The position numbers were made by a program, and so were the translations under genes. The notes beneath the pieces were generated by a model that did no database searches, was not told the DNA's origin, and saw only the letters and a program-made list of their open reading frames with translations. 64,000 nucleotides of DNA, from NCBI RefSeq assembly GCF_010499455.1, contig NZ_JAAGOH010000003.1:124001-188000 (forward strand), read 5' to 3'. Below, piece after piece: positions 36,500 through 45,409 of the stretch (position 1 is its first letter; each line of letters begins with the position of its first letter). The DNA is from Ideonella livida. GTDB taxonomy: Bacteria; Pseudomonadota; Gammaproteobacteria; Burkholderiales; Burkholderiaceae_C.

Positions 36500-39400
36500 A
36501 TGGGCCACAAAAACGACTATTCAGAAAGCGTGTTGGTGCAAGAACCCGCCGCCGAGTTTTTGCAACAACAACTGGGCTGGGACAGCGTGATGGCCCAAAA
36601 CGAGGGCCCGCTGGTCCCCGAGGGTCTGCTGGGCCGCACCGCCGACACCCAGGTGGTGCTCACCCGCGATGTGCTGGCCGCCCTGCGCCGCCTGAACCCC
36701 AACTTGCCCGAGGCGGCCTACACCCAGGCGCTGGAGGCGGTGCTGCACCACGACAGCGCCCAATCCCTGCTGCAGACCAACCAAGACAAATACCGCCTGC
36801 TGCGCGACGGCGTGCTGGTCAAGGTGCGTGACCCGGCCTCCGGCCAGTGGCTGGAGCGCCGCCTGCGCCTGATCGACTTTGACGCGCCCCAGAACAACCG
36901 GTTTTTGGCCGTGCGCGAGCTGTGGGTGCGCGGCCCCATTCACCTGCGCCGCCCCGATTTGCTGGGCTACGTGAACGGCCTGCCGCTGGTGTTCATCGAG
37001 TTCAAGCGCTTTGATGTGCCGGTGGATGCTGCCTACAAGCACAACTACGCCGATTACCGGGACACCATCCCCCACCTGTTCCACTGGAACGCGCTGGTGG
37101 TGATCTCTAACGGGCTGGAGGCCCAGTACGGCTCACTCACCGCCACGCCCGAGCACTTCTACCGCTGGAAGCGTCTTGACGAAGATGACCCTGAGCCCAA
37201 CCCCAACCAGCCGCAACTGAACCTGCTGCTGCGCGGCCTGATGGAGCGCGGGCGCTTGCTGGACATCGTGGAGAACTTTGTGCTGTTTGACGCCGGGGCT
37301 GACGGCGTGCAGAAGATCGTGCCGCGCAACCACCAGTACCTGGGCGTGAACCGGGTGATTGAGCGGCTCACCTCCACCGACCCCGCCGTGCAGGCCGAGG
37401 TGGCGCAAGGCCGGCTGGGCGTGTTTTGGCACACGCAGGGGTCCGGCAAGTCGTACTCCATGGTGTTTTTGAGCGAGAAGATCCGCCGCAAGGTGTCTGC
37501 CCGCTACACCTTTGTGGTGGTGACCGACCGCACCGAGCTGGACGGCCAGATTGCCGGCACCTACACCACCACCGGGCGCGCCAGCGCCCGGGCCGACCAA
37601 GCCCGCAGCGGCGACGCACTGCGCAGCATGCTGCGCGAGCAAAACCGCAGCTATGTGTTTGGCATGGTGCAAAAGTACCGCGAGCGGGTGACCGAGCCAT
37701 ATTCCGAGCGCTCAGACATCATCGTGTTGTCTGACGAGGCGCACCGCACCCAGTACGGGCGCTTGGCGCAAAACATGCGCCGGGGCTTGCCGCGCGCTAA
37801 GTTCTTGGGCTTCACCGGCACGCCCTTGATTGACGCTGACGAGAAGCAACTGACCCGCAAGGTGTTTGGCGACTACGTCTCGATCTACGACTTCAAGCGC
37901 GCCGTGGCCGACGGCGCCACCTTGCCCCTGTTTTATGAAAACCGGGGCGACAAACTCAAGATCACCGACCCCAAGCTCAACGAGCGCCTGCTCAAGCACA
38001 TCGAGGCGGCCAAGGAGGCCGCCACGGCCGACGACCCGTGGACCGAGGAGAAAGAGGACAAGCTCTACCGCAAGCTGGCCAGCGATTACCCCGTGCTCAC
38101 CGCGCCCACCCGCCTGGACCGGGTGGCCACCGACTTTGTGGATCACTTCGCGCAGCGCCGCATTGCCGTGGCCCAGGGCAACAGCAAGGCGCTGGTGGTG
38201 TGTCTGGACAAGATCACCTGTGTGCGGCTGTTTGACCTGATCGACGAGAAATGGCGGGCCAAAACGGCGGCCCTGGACGCCGAGGTGTCAGAGGAAGAAG
38301 CCAAGTTCGCGGCCAAGGGCAAGACCCCTGGCAGCACCTTGCTGGCCCAGCGCGAGAAGGTGGAGTGGATGAAGGCCACCGAGATTTGCGTGGTGGTGTC
38401 TCAAGAGCAGGGCGAGGTGGCGGAGTTCAAGAAGTGGCAGAACCACCGCAACGAGCCGCTGGACATCACCCCGCACCGGGAAAAGATGGTCAAGCGTGCG
38501 TTGGAGGCTGACTTCAAGAAGGCGGAGCACCCGTTCCGCGTGGCCATCGTGTGCGCCATGTGGTTGACGGGTTTTGATGTCAAGAGTTTGGCCACGCTGT
38601 ACCTGGACAAGCCGATGCAGGGGCACGCGCTGATGCAGGCGATTGCCCGGGTGAACCGTGTAGGTGGCGGCAAGAAGATGGGCCTGGTGATTGACTACAA
38701 CGGCATGCTGCGCAGCCTGCGCGAGGCCCTGGCCACCTTTGCGCAAGGTGACCGCAAGGGCACCGGCAAGGGCGATGCCGAGGACGAGACCGTGCGCGAT
38801 GACGTGGCGGCCTTGGCCGAGTACGCCAAGAGCCTGGAGGCGGCCGAAACCTATCTGCGCGGCCTGGGGGTGGCGCTGGACGCCATCATCCAAGCCACAG
38901 GTTTTGCCAAGCAGCAGTTGCTGCTGGCCGCCGCAAATGCCTTGGCCACGACGGAGGAGGTGCGCAAGCGCTTCGACGTGCATGTGGAGGATGTGCGGGC
39001 GCGCTATCGCTCGCTGTTCCCGAACGAGGGGCTGTACCCGTACGACGCGCAGGAGGCAGCGCTTTCCGCCATCCACAGCAAGCTACAGGCCGTGCGCACC
39101 TCACCGGACATCAGCGCGCTGCTTCAGTCGCTGTATGACGTGGTGGACACCGCCATTGAGCACGAGGCGCCAGCACAGCAGGCCAAGGAGAAAGCACCGC
39201 TGTATGACCTCTCGGCCTTGGACATTCACCGGCTGCGGGCCGAGTTTGAGAAAACCCCTCACAAGGCCGTGCTGCTGCTGAACCTGCAAGAGCGCATGGC
39301 GCGGCGCTTGGCCGCCATGGTGGCCGCCAACCCCACGCGGGTGGATCTGTACGAGCGCTATCAAAAGATCGTGCAGGCCTATAACCGCGACAAAGACGCC

Positions 39401-39796
39401 ACCGAGATTCAAAAGGTCATGGACGACTTGCTCGCCATGAACGAGACCCTGGATGTGGAGGCCCGCCGTTTTGTGCGCGAGGGTCTGGACGACGAGGAGC
39501 AACTGGCCGTGTTTGACCTGCTGCAAAAGGAAAGCCTTAGCAAAGCAGACCGCGAGAAGGTCAAGGAGGTGGCCAAGGCGCTGTTGGCCAAACTCAAGGC
39601 CGGCAAACTCAAAATCGACCATTGGCGCGAGAAGGCCACGGCTCAGGCGCAGATCAAGGCAGAAATCATCAATGAGCTGTTCGCCCATCTGCCCGATGCA
39701 GCGTACGGCGAGGCAGAAATCAGCGCCGTGGCCGGTGCTGTGTTCACGCACATGCTGACCACAGGCCCGGGCGCTTCGGCCCCTCGGCTGCATTGA
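36500..39796 (+). CDS. hsdR: Type I restriction endonuclease subunit R
   Basis: 1098 residues. N-terminal nuclease: Asp153 in RRPDLLGY with Glu167 and Lys169 in FIEFKR form a PD-(D/E)xK site. Superfamily 2 translocase motifs follow: TQGSGKS (312-318), VVTDRTELDGQ, SDEAH (411-415), FTGTP (438-442), then MWLTGFDVKSLATLYLDKPM and QAIARVNRV for motifs V and VI. A long helical C-terminus probably binds HsdM/HsdS. It translocates and cuts unmethylated DNA. The gene starts 43 bp after hsdS and looks intact, so the system is probably functional. Confidence 0.95.
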   Translation: MGHKNDYSESVLVQEPAAEFLQQQLGWDSVMAQNEGPLVPEGLLGRTADTQVVLTRDVLAALRRLNPNLPEAAYTQALEAVLHHDSAQSLLQTNQDKYRLLRDGVLVKVRDPASGQWLERRLRLIDFDAPQNNRFLAVRELWVRGPIHLRRPDLLGYVNGLPLVFIEFKRFDVPVDAAYKHNYADYRDTIPHLFHWNALVVISNGLEAQYGSLTATPEHFYRWKRLDEDDPEPNPNQPQLNLLLRGLMERGRLLDIVENFVLFDAGADGVQKIVPRNHQYLGVNRVIERLTSTDPAVQAEVAQGRLGVFWHTQGSGKSYSMVFLSEKIRRKVSARYTFVVVTDRTELDGQIAGTYTTTGRASARADQARSGDALRSMLREQNRSYVFGMVQKYRERVTEPYSERSDIIVLSDEAHRTQYGRLAQNMRRGLPRAKFLGFTGTPLIDADEKQLTRKVFGDYVSIYDFKRAVADGATLPLFYENRGDKLKITDPKLNERLLKHIEAAKEAATADDPWTEEKEDKLYRKLASDYPVLTAPTRLDRVATDFVDHFAQRRIAVAQGNSKALVVCLDKITCVRLFDLIDEKWRAKTAALDAEVSEEEAKFAAKGKTPGSTLLAQREKVEWMKATEICVVVSQEQGEVAEFKKWQNHRNEPLDITPHREKMVKRALEADFKKAEHPFRVAIVCAMWLTGFDVKSLATLYLDKPMQGHALMQAIARVNRVGGGKKMGLVIDYNGMLRSLREALATFAQGDRKGTGKGDAEDETVRDDVAALAEYAKSLEAAETYLRGLGVALDAIIQATGFAKQQLLLAAANALATTEEVRKRFDVHVEDVRARYRSLFPNEGLYPYDAQEAALSAIHSKLQAVRTSPDISALLQSLYDVVDTAIEHEAPAQQAKEKAPLYDLSALDIHRLRAEFEKTPHKAVLLLNLQERMARRLAAMVAANPTRVDLYERYQKIVQAYNRDKDATEIQKVMDDLLAMNETLDVEARRFVREGLDDEEQLAVFDLLQKESLSKADREKVKEVAKALLAKLKAGKLKIDHWREKATAQAQIKAEIINELFAHLPDAAYGEAEISAVAGAVFTHMLTTGPGASAPRLH

Positions 39797-39799
39797 GGC

Positions 39800-40720
39800 T
39801 CAGCGCACCAGCGTCGGCCCCAGCACCTCCTCCAGCCAGCGCATGAACACCTGCACCCGCCGGGGCAGGTGGCGCCGGTGGGGGTAGAGCAGGTGCACCG
39901 GCATGGGCGGCGGGCGCCAGCGCGGCATCACCTCCACCAGTTCGCCGTCTTGCAGGGCGCTGCGCACGCCGGCCAGGGGCAGCTGAGCCAGGCCCAGGCC
40001 GGCGCGCACCGCCGCCTGGTAGGCCTCGGCGTTGTTGACGGTGAGGGTGCCGGGCAGGTCGGTGTGGCCGGGGGCGCCGGTGTCGGGGTCGGTCCATTCC
40101 AGGGTGCTGGGCATGCCGGGGACGGTGGCGTAGTGCACCAGGCGGTGGTCGGCCAGTTCACCCGGGTGGGTGGGCGTGCCGTGGCGCGCCAGGTAAGCCG
40201 GGCTGGCCACGGTGGCCACGGGGTACAGGCCCAGGGGCCGGGCCACCAGGCTGGAGTCGCCCAGGGCGCCGATGCGCAGCACGCAGTCATAGCCCTCGCG
40301 CACCAGGTCCACCCGGCGGTCGGTGCTGTCGAGTTGCAGTTCCAAGCCAGGGTGGGCGGCCAGAAACTCCGGCAGGCGCGGGATCACCAAGCGCCGGGCG
40401 GTGATGAGCGGCATGTCCACCTTGAGGCGGCCGGTCAGCCCGCCATCCAGTGGCTGGAACTGGGTGCTCATGGCGTCCCATTCGTCCAGCAGGTCACGGG
40501 CCTGGGCGTAGAAGGCTTGGCCGTCCGGCGTAGGCTGCACGCGGCGGGTGGTGCGGTGCAGCAGCCGAGTGCCCAGGCGGGCTTCCAGGTGCCGCACGGC
40601 CTCGCTCACCCGGGTCTTGGGCCAGCCCAGGGCGGCGGCGGCTTGGGTGAAGCTGCCCAGCTCCACCACCCGCACCAGGGCCCGCAGGTGCTCGGGGCGC
40701 AGCTCGGATTGTTCGTTCAT
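39800..40720 (-). CDS. LysR-family regulator, divergent to an SDR
   Basis: 306 residues. Helix-turn-helix at 10-65 (LRALVRVVELGSFTQAAAALGWPKTRVSEAVRHLEARLGTRLLHRTTRRV); effector domain with the CrgA-group pattern GRLKVDMPLITARRLVIPRLPEFLAAHPGLELQL and YDCVLRIGALGDSSLVARPLG. LysR proteins of this group commonly control an adjacent divergent oxidoreductase, here the SDR at 40870. The stretch 40730-40780 is AT-rich and would hold the promoters and operator. The ligand is unknown. Its 3' end lies three bases from the hsdR stop. Confidence 0.88.
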   Translation of the reverse strand: MNEQSELRPEHLRALVRVVELGSFTQAAAALGWPKTRVSEAVRHLEARLGTRLLHRTTRRVQPTPDGQAFYAQARDLLDEWDAMSTQFQPLDGGLTGRLKVDMPLITARRLVIPRLPEFLAAHPGLELQLDSTDRRVDLVREGYDCVLRIGALGDSSLVARPLGLYPVATVASPAYLARHGTPTHPGELADHRLVHYATVPGMPSTLEWTDPDTGAPGHTDLPGTLTVNNAEAYQAAVRAGLGLAQLPLAGVRSALQDGELVEVMPRWRPPPMPVHLLYPHRRHLPRRVQVFMRWLEEVLGPTLVR

Positions 40721-40869
40721 GCCGGACAGTATGTGCGGAATTGGCTTATTTATCAGCGCTGATTCGATCAATACAGTCCATCCCCAGACGTTGCCCACGG
40801 TGGGCACGCCCGCGCAACCCCGGCCCGCCCTGGCAACCGCCACGGCAGGCCCAGACCCCGGTGGACCCC

Positions 40870-41643
40870 ATGACCGCTTCCCCCTCCCCTGCTTCCCTCA
40901 CCCTCATCACCGGCGGCAGCCGCGGCCTGGGCCGTGCAATGGCCGAGCACCTGGCCGCGCAAGGCCATGACCTGATCCTCACCTACCGCGACCGTGAAGA
41001 TGAAGCCGCGGCCGTGGTGGCCGCCGTGCAGGCGCAGGGCCGGCGTGCCGTCGCCCTGCGGCTGGAGGTGGCCGATGTGGTCGGCCATGCCACCTTTGTG
41101 CAGGCCTTGCGGGCGGCGCTGGCCCGGCACTGGCAGCGTGAGCGCTTTGACGCCCTGGTGAACAACGCTGGCTTCGGGGTGCATGCCCCGCTGGCGCAAA
41201 CCACACCCGAGCAATTTGACGCGCTGATGGGCGTGCACCTGCGTGGGCCCTTCTTCCTGACCCAGGCGCTGCTGCCCCTGCTGGCCGATGGCGGCCGCAT
41301 CCTGAACGTGAGCAGCGGGCTGGCGCGCTTCAGCCTGCCGGGCTATGGCGCCTACGCGGCCATGAAGGGCGGGATGGAGGTGCTGACCCGCTACTGGGCC
41401 CAGGAACTGGGCGGCCGGGGCATCGTGGTCAACACGCTGGCACCTGGTGCCATTGAGACCGACTTTGGCGGCGGTGCGGTGCGCGACAACCCGCAGCTCA
41501 ACGCCATGATCGCCAGCCAGACGGCCCTGGGCCGCGTGGGGCTGCCGGCTGACATTGGCGGCGCGGTGGCCGCCTTGCTGGCCCCCGGGGCTGGCTGGAT
41601 CAACGGCCAACGGGTGGAGGCCTCGGGCGGCGTGCTGCTTTGA
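40870..41643 (+). CDS. SDR-family oxidoreductase
   Basis: 257 residues from the ATG at 40870. Motifs: LITGGSRGLGRAMAEHL for NAD(P) binding, NNAGFGVHAPL, NVSSGLARFSLPGYGAYAAMKGG with catalytic Ser, Tyr and Lys, LAPGAIETDFGGG and the end GQRVEASGGVLL. The Arg after GGS favours NADP(H). It is paired with the divergent LysR gene, as is frequent for SDRs acting on quinones or small ketones. The substrate is unknown. A GTG upstream could extend it, but this ATG fits the family start. Confidence 0.86.
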   Translation: MTASPSPASLTLITGGSRGLGRAMAEHLAAQGHDLILTYRDREDEAAAVVAAVQAQGRRAVALRLEVADVVGHATFVQALRAALARHWQRERFDALVNNAGFGVHAPLAQTTPEQFDALMGVHLRGPFFLTQALLPLLADGGRILNVSSGLARFSLPGYGAYAAMKGGMEVLTRYWAQELGGRGIVVNTLAPGAIETDFGGGAVRDNPQLNAMIASQTALGRVGLPADIGGAVAALLAPGAGWINGQRVEASGGVLL

Positions 41644-41672
41644 GGTCGCAGCCGGGCTCGGCGCTGAGGCTT

Positions 41673-42398
41673 TCAGTCGCCGCCGCCACAGCCGCTGCCG
41701 CCGTCCCCACCACCGTCCCCGGCCCCGGCCGGGTCCGCGCCAGGACAGTCCCCTTCGCTGGAGCTGGAGCAGCCGCTGCCCCCGCCGCCACCGTCGCGAT
41801 GTTCCGGCCCCGCCAGCTCGGCGCCGCAATAGGGCGAGCCCTCCACGGCGCCCTGGGGCCGCGGGCCCTGGCAGTCGGCCACGTAGAGGAAACCGCCGGC
41901 CACGGCGAACTTGGCATCCAGGTGAAACAGCAGGGGCAGACGGCTGGGCTGGCGGGGATCGATCTGCTCCTGCCGGCAGACCCAGTGCCAGCAGCGGCGC
42001 AAGCCGGCATCGCGCCGGCGATGGCCCCCCATGGCCAGGGCCGGCGTGTGGTGCAGAAAGCCGCCAAAGGCCTGCTGGCAGTACCGGGCATACGCCCGCG
42101 TGTGCAGGATGTAGGCGTGCCAGAGGTCGTCAACCACCTGGCTGGGCATGGACAGCACGCCGCGCCCACTTTGCAGGTGGGCCAGAAAGAACTGCCGCAG
42201 GCCCTGGCCCACCAGCTCGCAGTCCCGGGGGCTGAGCTGCGGGTGGCGTTGGCGCAAACCGTCGAGCAACCCGGAGGGCCAGGGGGCGTGGCGGATGAAG
42301 TCCTCACGTCGTCGGGTCTGTCGGCGGCGCCACCACCACCACACCCCTGGGGTGAGCACGACGCCGGTCAGGACAAGCACAGCAGAAACTGGGGCCAT
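41673..42398 (-). CDS. Membrane-anchored glycine-rich-domain protein with Cys/Gly/Ser tail
   Basis: 241 residues. One N-terminal membrane helix (APVSAVLVLTGVVLTPGVWWWW), then a domain with DDLWHAYILHTRAYARYCQQAFGGFLHH and CWHWVCRQEQ, which resembles glycine-rich-domain-like proteins (GRDP-like) seen in proteobacteria, often beside a TIGR04222-type membrane protein (not seen here). The last 45 residues are almost only Gly, Ser, Cys, Asp and Ala (GGGGGSGCSSSSEGD and so on) and may be an unstructured or metal-binding tail. The two His-rich strands could bind metal. The function is unknown. Confidence 0.65.
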   Translation of the reverse strand: MAPVSAVLVLTGVVLTPGVWWWWRRRQTRRREDFIRHAPWPSGLLDGLRQRHPQLSPRDCELVGQGLRQFFLAHLQSGRGVLSMPSQVVDDLWHAYILHTRAYARYCQQAFGGFLHHTPALAMGGHRRRDAGLRRCWHWVCRQEQIDPRQPSRLPLLFHLDAKFAVAGGFLYVADCQGPRPQGAVEGSPYCGAELAGPEHRDGGGGGSGCSSSSEGDCPGADPAGAGDGGGDGGSGCGGGD

Positions 42399-42421
42399 GG
42401 CGCGGCATTCTGGCGGCCGCC

Positions 42422-43765
42422 TCACCGCATCTCGAACAGCTCCTGATGGAAGGCGCTGGCGCGCAGGCCGTGGGCGGACAGGTCGGCCTTCAGGGCGCGG
42501 CCGAAGGCGGCGGGGCCGCAGAACCACAGGCTGGCCTGGGCCCAATCGGGCACGGTGCGGCGCAGGTGCTCACCATCCAGCAGGCCGTCCCGGCGGTCCA
42601 CCATCAGGTGCAGGCGCACGCCGGCGGCGCGGGCGGCGGCCTTCAGACGGAGCAGCGCCAGGGGTTCTTCCTGCGCAGTGGGGTGGAACAGGTCAATCTG
42701 CTGGCCACGGGCGCTGCCGCTGGCGGCCAGGTGTTCCAGCCGGGCGATGAAGGGCGTGATGCCGATGCCCGCGCCCACCCAGATCTGGCGCGGGGCGCCG
42801 TCGTCAAAGTCAAAGCAGCCGTAGGGGCCCTCCACGGTCACGGTCTGTCCGGCCTGCAACTGCCGGGGCAGCGCGGCGGTGTGGTCGCCCAGGGCCTTGG
42901 CGATGAAGCGCAGCTCCCGGGTCTCGGGGTTCCAGGCGCTGGCCATGGTGAAGGGGTGGGCGCCCTCGGCGGCGTCGGTGGTGACAAAGGCGAACTGGCC
43001 CGCGCGGTGGCCCGGCCAGCCGGCATCCACCCGCACCCGGAATTCCAGGCTCTGCACCGCGTCAAAGCGCTCGGTGGCGGTCACCACCGCCGAGACCTTG
43101 CGGCGCGCGCCGATGCGGCGGCCCAGCACCAGCACTGCCGCCACGCTGCCGGCCACCATCAGGACGGCCATCAGCAAGCCCACAGGCTGGGTCCAGTAGG
43201 TCCACTTGAGCAACACCACCGAATGGAACACCAGCGCCAGGTAGCCGGCCGCCAGCACGGTGTGGGTCTTGGCAAACCAGCGGTATGGAAAGCGCTTGAC
43301 CAGGGCCAGCACCATCAGCACGGCCGCCAGGTAGAAGGCCCATTCGCCCACCGTCTCGGCCAGGCCGCGCTGGCTGCCCAACCAGGCCTCCAGCAGCGGC
43401 TGATCGGCCGCGGCCGGGCGCGGGCCGCGCTGCGGTCGCACCAGCCAGCCCCAGCCCACCATCCACTTGGTGCCCTGCCCCAGCCACCAGTGCACCACGG
43501 CGGTGACCAGCGCGGTGATGCCCAGCCACTTGTGCAGGCGGTACATCTTGTCCAGCCCCTGCAGCGGGGGCTCCAGCCAGACAGGGCGCACGGCCAGCAC
43601 CATGATCAGGCTCATGGCCCCGATGGCCAACACGCCGGTGCCCTGCATGGCCCAGGCGCGGAAGCTGAAGTACTTGAAAGGCTGTGGCCAGGTGGGATCG
43701 GCCAGTGTCCACAGACCGGCCAGCACGGCCAGGCTGAGGAGGAATGTGCGTTGGATGCGGGTCAT
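42422..43765 (-). CDS. Ferric-reductase-like membrane flavoprotein
   Basis: 447 residues from the ATG at 43765. Six or so membrane helices in the first 220 residues with His pairs (RLHKWLGITALVTAVVHWWLG; KTHTVLAAGYLALVFHSVVLL) as in ferric-reductase-type haem domains. The C-terminal half is a ferredoxin-NADP-reductase module: FAD part GHRAGQFAFVTTDAAEGAHPFTMAS, then GPYGCFDF, VGAGIGITPFIARLEH and WFCGPAAFGRAL for NAD(P)H. It would move electrons from NADPH across the inner membrane to a metal or quinone acceptor. A BaeR-like box lies 108 bp upstream. Confidence 0.85.
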   Translation of the reverse strand: MTRIQRTFLLSLAVLAGLWTLADPTWPQPFKYFSFRAWAMQGTGVLAIGAMSLIMVLAVRPVWLEPPLQGLDKMYRLHKWLGITALVTAVVHWWLGQGTKWMVGWGWLVRPQRGPRPAAADQPLLEAWLGSQRGLAETVGEWAFYLAAVLMVLALVKRFPYRWFAKTHTVLAAGYLALVFHSVVLLKWTYWTQPVGLLMAVLMVAGSVAAVLVLGRRIGARRKVSAVVTATERFDAVQSLEFRVRVDAGWPGHRAGQFAFVTTDAAEGAHPFTMASAWNPETRELRFIAKALGDHTAALPRQLQAGQTVTVEGPYGCFDFDDGAPRQIWVGAGIGITPFIARLEHLAASGSARGQQIDLFHPTAQEEPLALLRLKAAARAAGVRLHLMVDRRDGLLDGEHLRRTVPDWAQASLWFCGPAAFGRALKADLSAHGLRASAFHQELFEMR

Positions 43766-43872
43766 GGCGCTACGCCCGCAGCACCGCGGGCGCCTCAACA
43801 AGCCGGCGCAATGCCGGCGAAAGGGGGGACGGGGCCGGGGCCGCCGCCATGACCCTGATGGTGAGCGGGGAA

Positions 43873-43882
43873 TGTGGAGGAA
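43873..43882. promoter_or_regulatory. Candidate BaeR-type box between reductase and baeS
   Basis: TGTGGAGGAA (plus strand) sits 123 bp before the baeS start and 108 bp before the divergent reductase start. The core is identical to the sites at 32843 and 46580. It could serve autoregulation of baeSR, the reductase, or both. The region 43766-44005 holds nothing else I can identify. Confidence 0.4.
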
Positions 43883-44005
43883 GTTTGAAGAACCCGCCCC
43901 GTCCCCCGCGCGGGTGCTGCGGCTTGCCAGCGCGGCGCGGAGGTGCGCCAATCCGGCCTGAACGCCCGCCTGCCACCGCCCTGCCCCGCCCCCCTGCCCT
44001 TGCGC

Positions 44006-45409
44006 ATGTCCTACCGCCCCGGCCTCACCGTCCGCCTGTTTCTGGCCGTGCTGGCCACCGCCACCCTGGCCACCGTGCTGATGGGGGCCGCCTCGTTCTG
44101 GAGCTTCAGCCGCGGCTTCCTGGGATTTCTGAATGCCCAGGCCGTGACGCAGATGGAGGGCGCCATCCCGCGCCTGGTGCAGGAGTACCGCGAGCATGGC
44201 AGCTGGAATTTCATCAAAGGCCGGCCCGGTGCCTGGTTCCGCATGACCCGCCCGCTGCAGGCCGATGGCAGCGACGACCCCTGGGGAGACCCCGAGCGCA
44301 TGGCCTCCGACCTGCTGGGCGCCGGCCGGCGTCTGAGCCTGCTCGATGAGCAGCGGCAGTTTGTCATCGGCTTTCCGCAGCTTTTTGATGGCACCGAGTA
44401 CCGCGAGATCGTCCTGGAGGGCCGCACCGTGGGCTGGATCACCCTGGCCCCGGTGGAGGCCGTGACCGACGCGGCGGCGGTGCGCTTTGGCCAGAGTCAG
44501 GAGCGCGCCACCCTGGCCATTGGCGGCCTGGCCCTGGTGCTGGCCACGCTGGTGGCCTGGTGGGTGGCCCGAGCCCTGCTGGCCCCGGTGCGAGAGGTGG
44601 CACGGGCCACCCACCGCCTGGCCGCGGGCCACCACGACACCCGGGTGCCTGAGCGTGGCGGACAGGATGAGGTGGCCCAACTGGCCCGCGATTTCAACCA
44701 GCTGGCGCTGACGCTACAACGCAACGAGCAGATGCGCCGGGAGTACATGGCCGACATCTCGCACGAGCTGCGCACGCCGCTGGCGGTGCTGCGCGGCGAG
44801 ATCGAGGCGCTGCAGGATGGCATCCATCCGGTGACGCCCCAGGCCCTGGCGCTGCTGCATGGCGAGGTGCACACCCTGGGCCAGTTGGTGGGCGACCTGC
44901 ATGAGTTGGCGCTGGCCGATGTCGGCGCCCTGCGTTACCGCAAGGCGCCGCTGGACTTGGCGGCCCTGCTGGACCGCGAGGGCGAGGCCTTCCAGGCCCG
45001 GGCGGCCGAGCGCGGGCTGACGCTGCAGGTGCAGGCCGGCGCCGCGCTGACCGTGGAGGCCGACGCCGAGCGCCTGGGCCAGCTGCTGCACAACCTGCTC
45101 GACAACGCCGTGCGCTACACCGACGCCGGCGGCCTCCTGCGCCTGAGCCTGCAGACCGAGGATCGCCATGCAGTGATCGACCTGCAGGACAGCGCCCCGG
45201 GCGTGGCGCCTGAGCTGCTGCCTCGGCTGTTCGAGCGCTTTTTCCGGGTCGAGGCCTCACGCGGGCGACGCACTGGCGGCAGTGGCCTGGGCCTGGCCAT
45301 CTGCCGGCAGATCGTCACCGCCCACGGCGGCCACATCGAAGCCCGGCCCAGCCCGCTGGGCGGGGTGTGGATCCAGGTCCGCCTGCCGCTGACGGAGACC
45401 CCTGCTTGA
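44006..45409 (+). CDS. baeS: BaeS-type envelope-stress sensor kinase
   Basis: 467 residues, the same length as E. coli BaeS. It starts YRPGLTVRLFLAVLATATLAT (first membrane helix); the periplasmic loop has FSRGFLGFL and YREHGSWNFIKG, which match the remembered BaeS pattern. The second helix is LAIGGLALVLATLVAWWVARALL, followed by HAMP, the phosphorylation site ISHELRTPLAVL (His253), N-box NLLDNAVRYT and GGSGLGLAICRQI. It senses envelope damage and toxic compounds, and phosphorylates the regulator encoded next, whose TTG start overlaps this stop by four bases. Confidence 0.88.
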   Translation: MSYRPGLTVRLFLAVLATATLATVLMGAASFWSFSRGFLGFLNAQAVTQMEGAIPRLVQEYREHGSWNFIKGRPGAWFRMTRPLQADGSDDPWGDPERMASDLLGAGRRLSLLDEQRQFVIGFPQLFDGTEYREIVLEGRTVGWITLAPVEAVTDAAAVRFGQSQERATLAIGGLALVLATLVAWWVARALLAPVREVARATHRLAAGHHDTRVPERGGQDEVAQLARDFNQLALTLQRNEQMRREYMADISHELRTPLAVLRGEIEALQDGIHPVTPQALALLHGEVHTLGQLVGDLHELALADVGALRYRKAPLDLAALLDREGEAFQARAAERGLTLQVQAGAALTVEADAERLGQLLHNLLDNAVRYTDAGGLLRLSLQTEDRHAVIDLQDSAPGVAPELLPRLFERFFRVEASRGRRTGGSGLGLAICRQIVTAHGGHIEARPSPLGGVWIQVRLPLTETPA

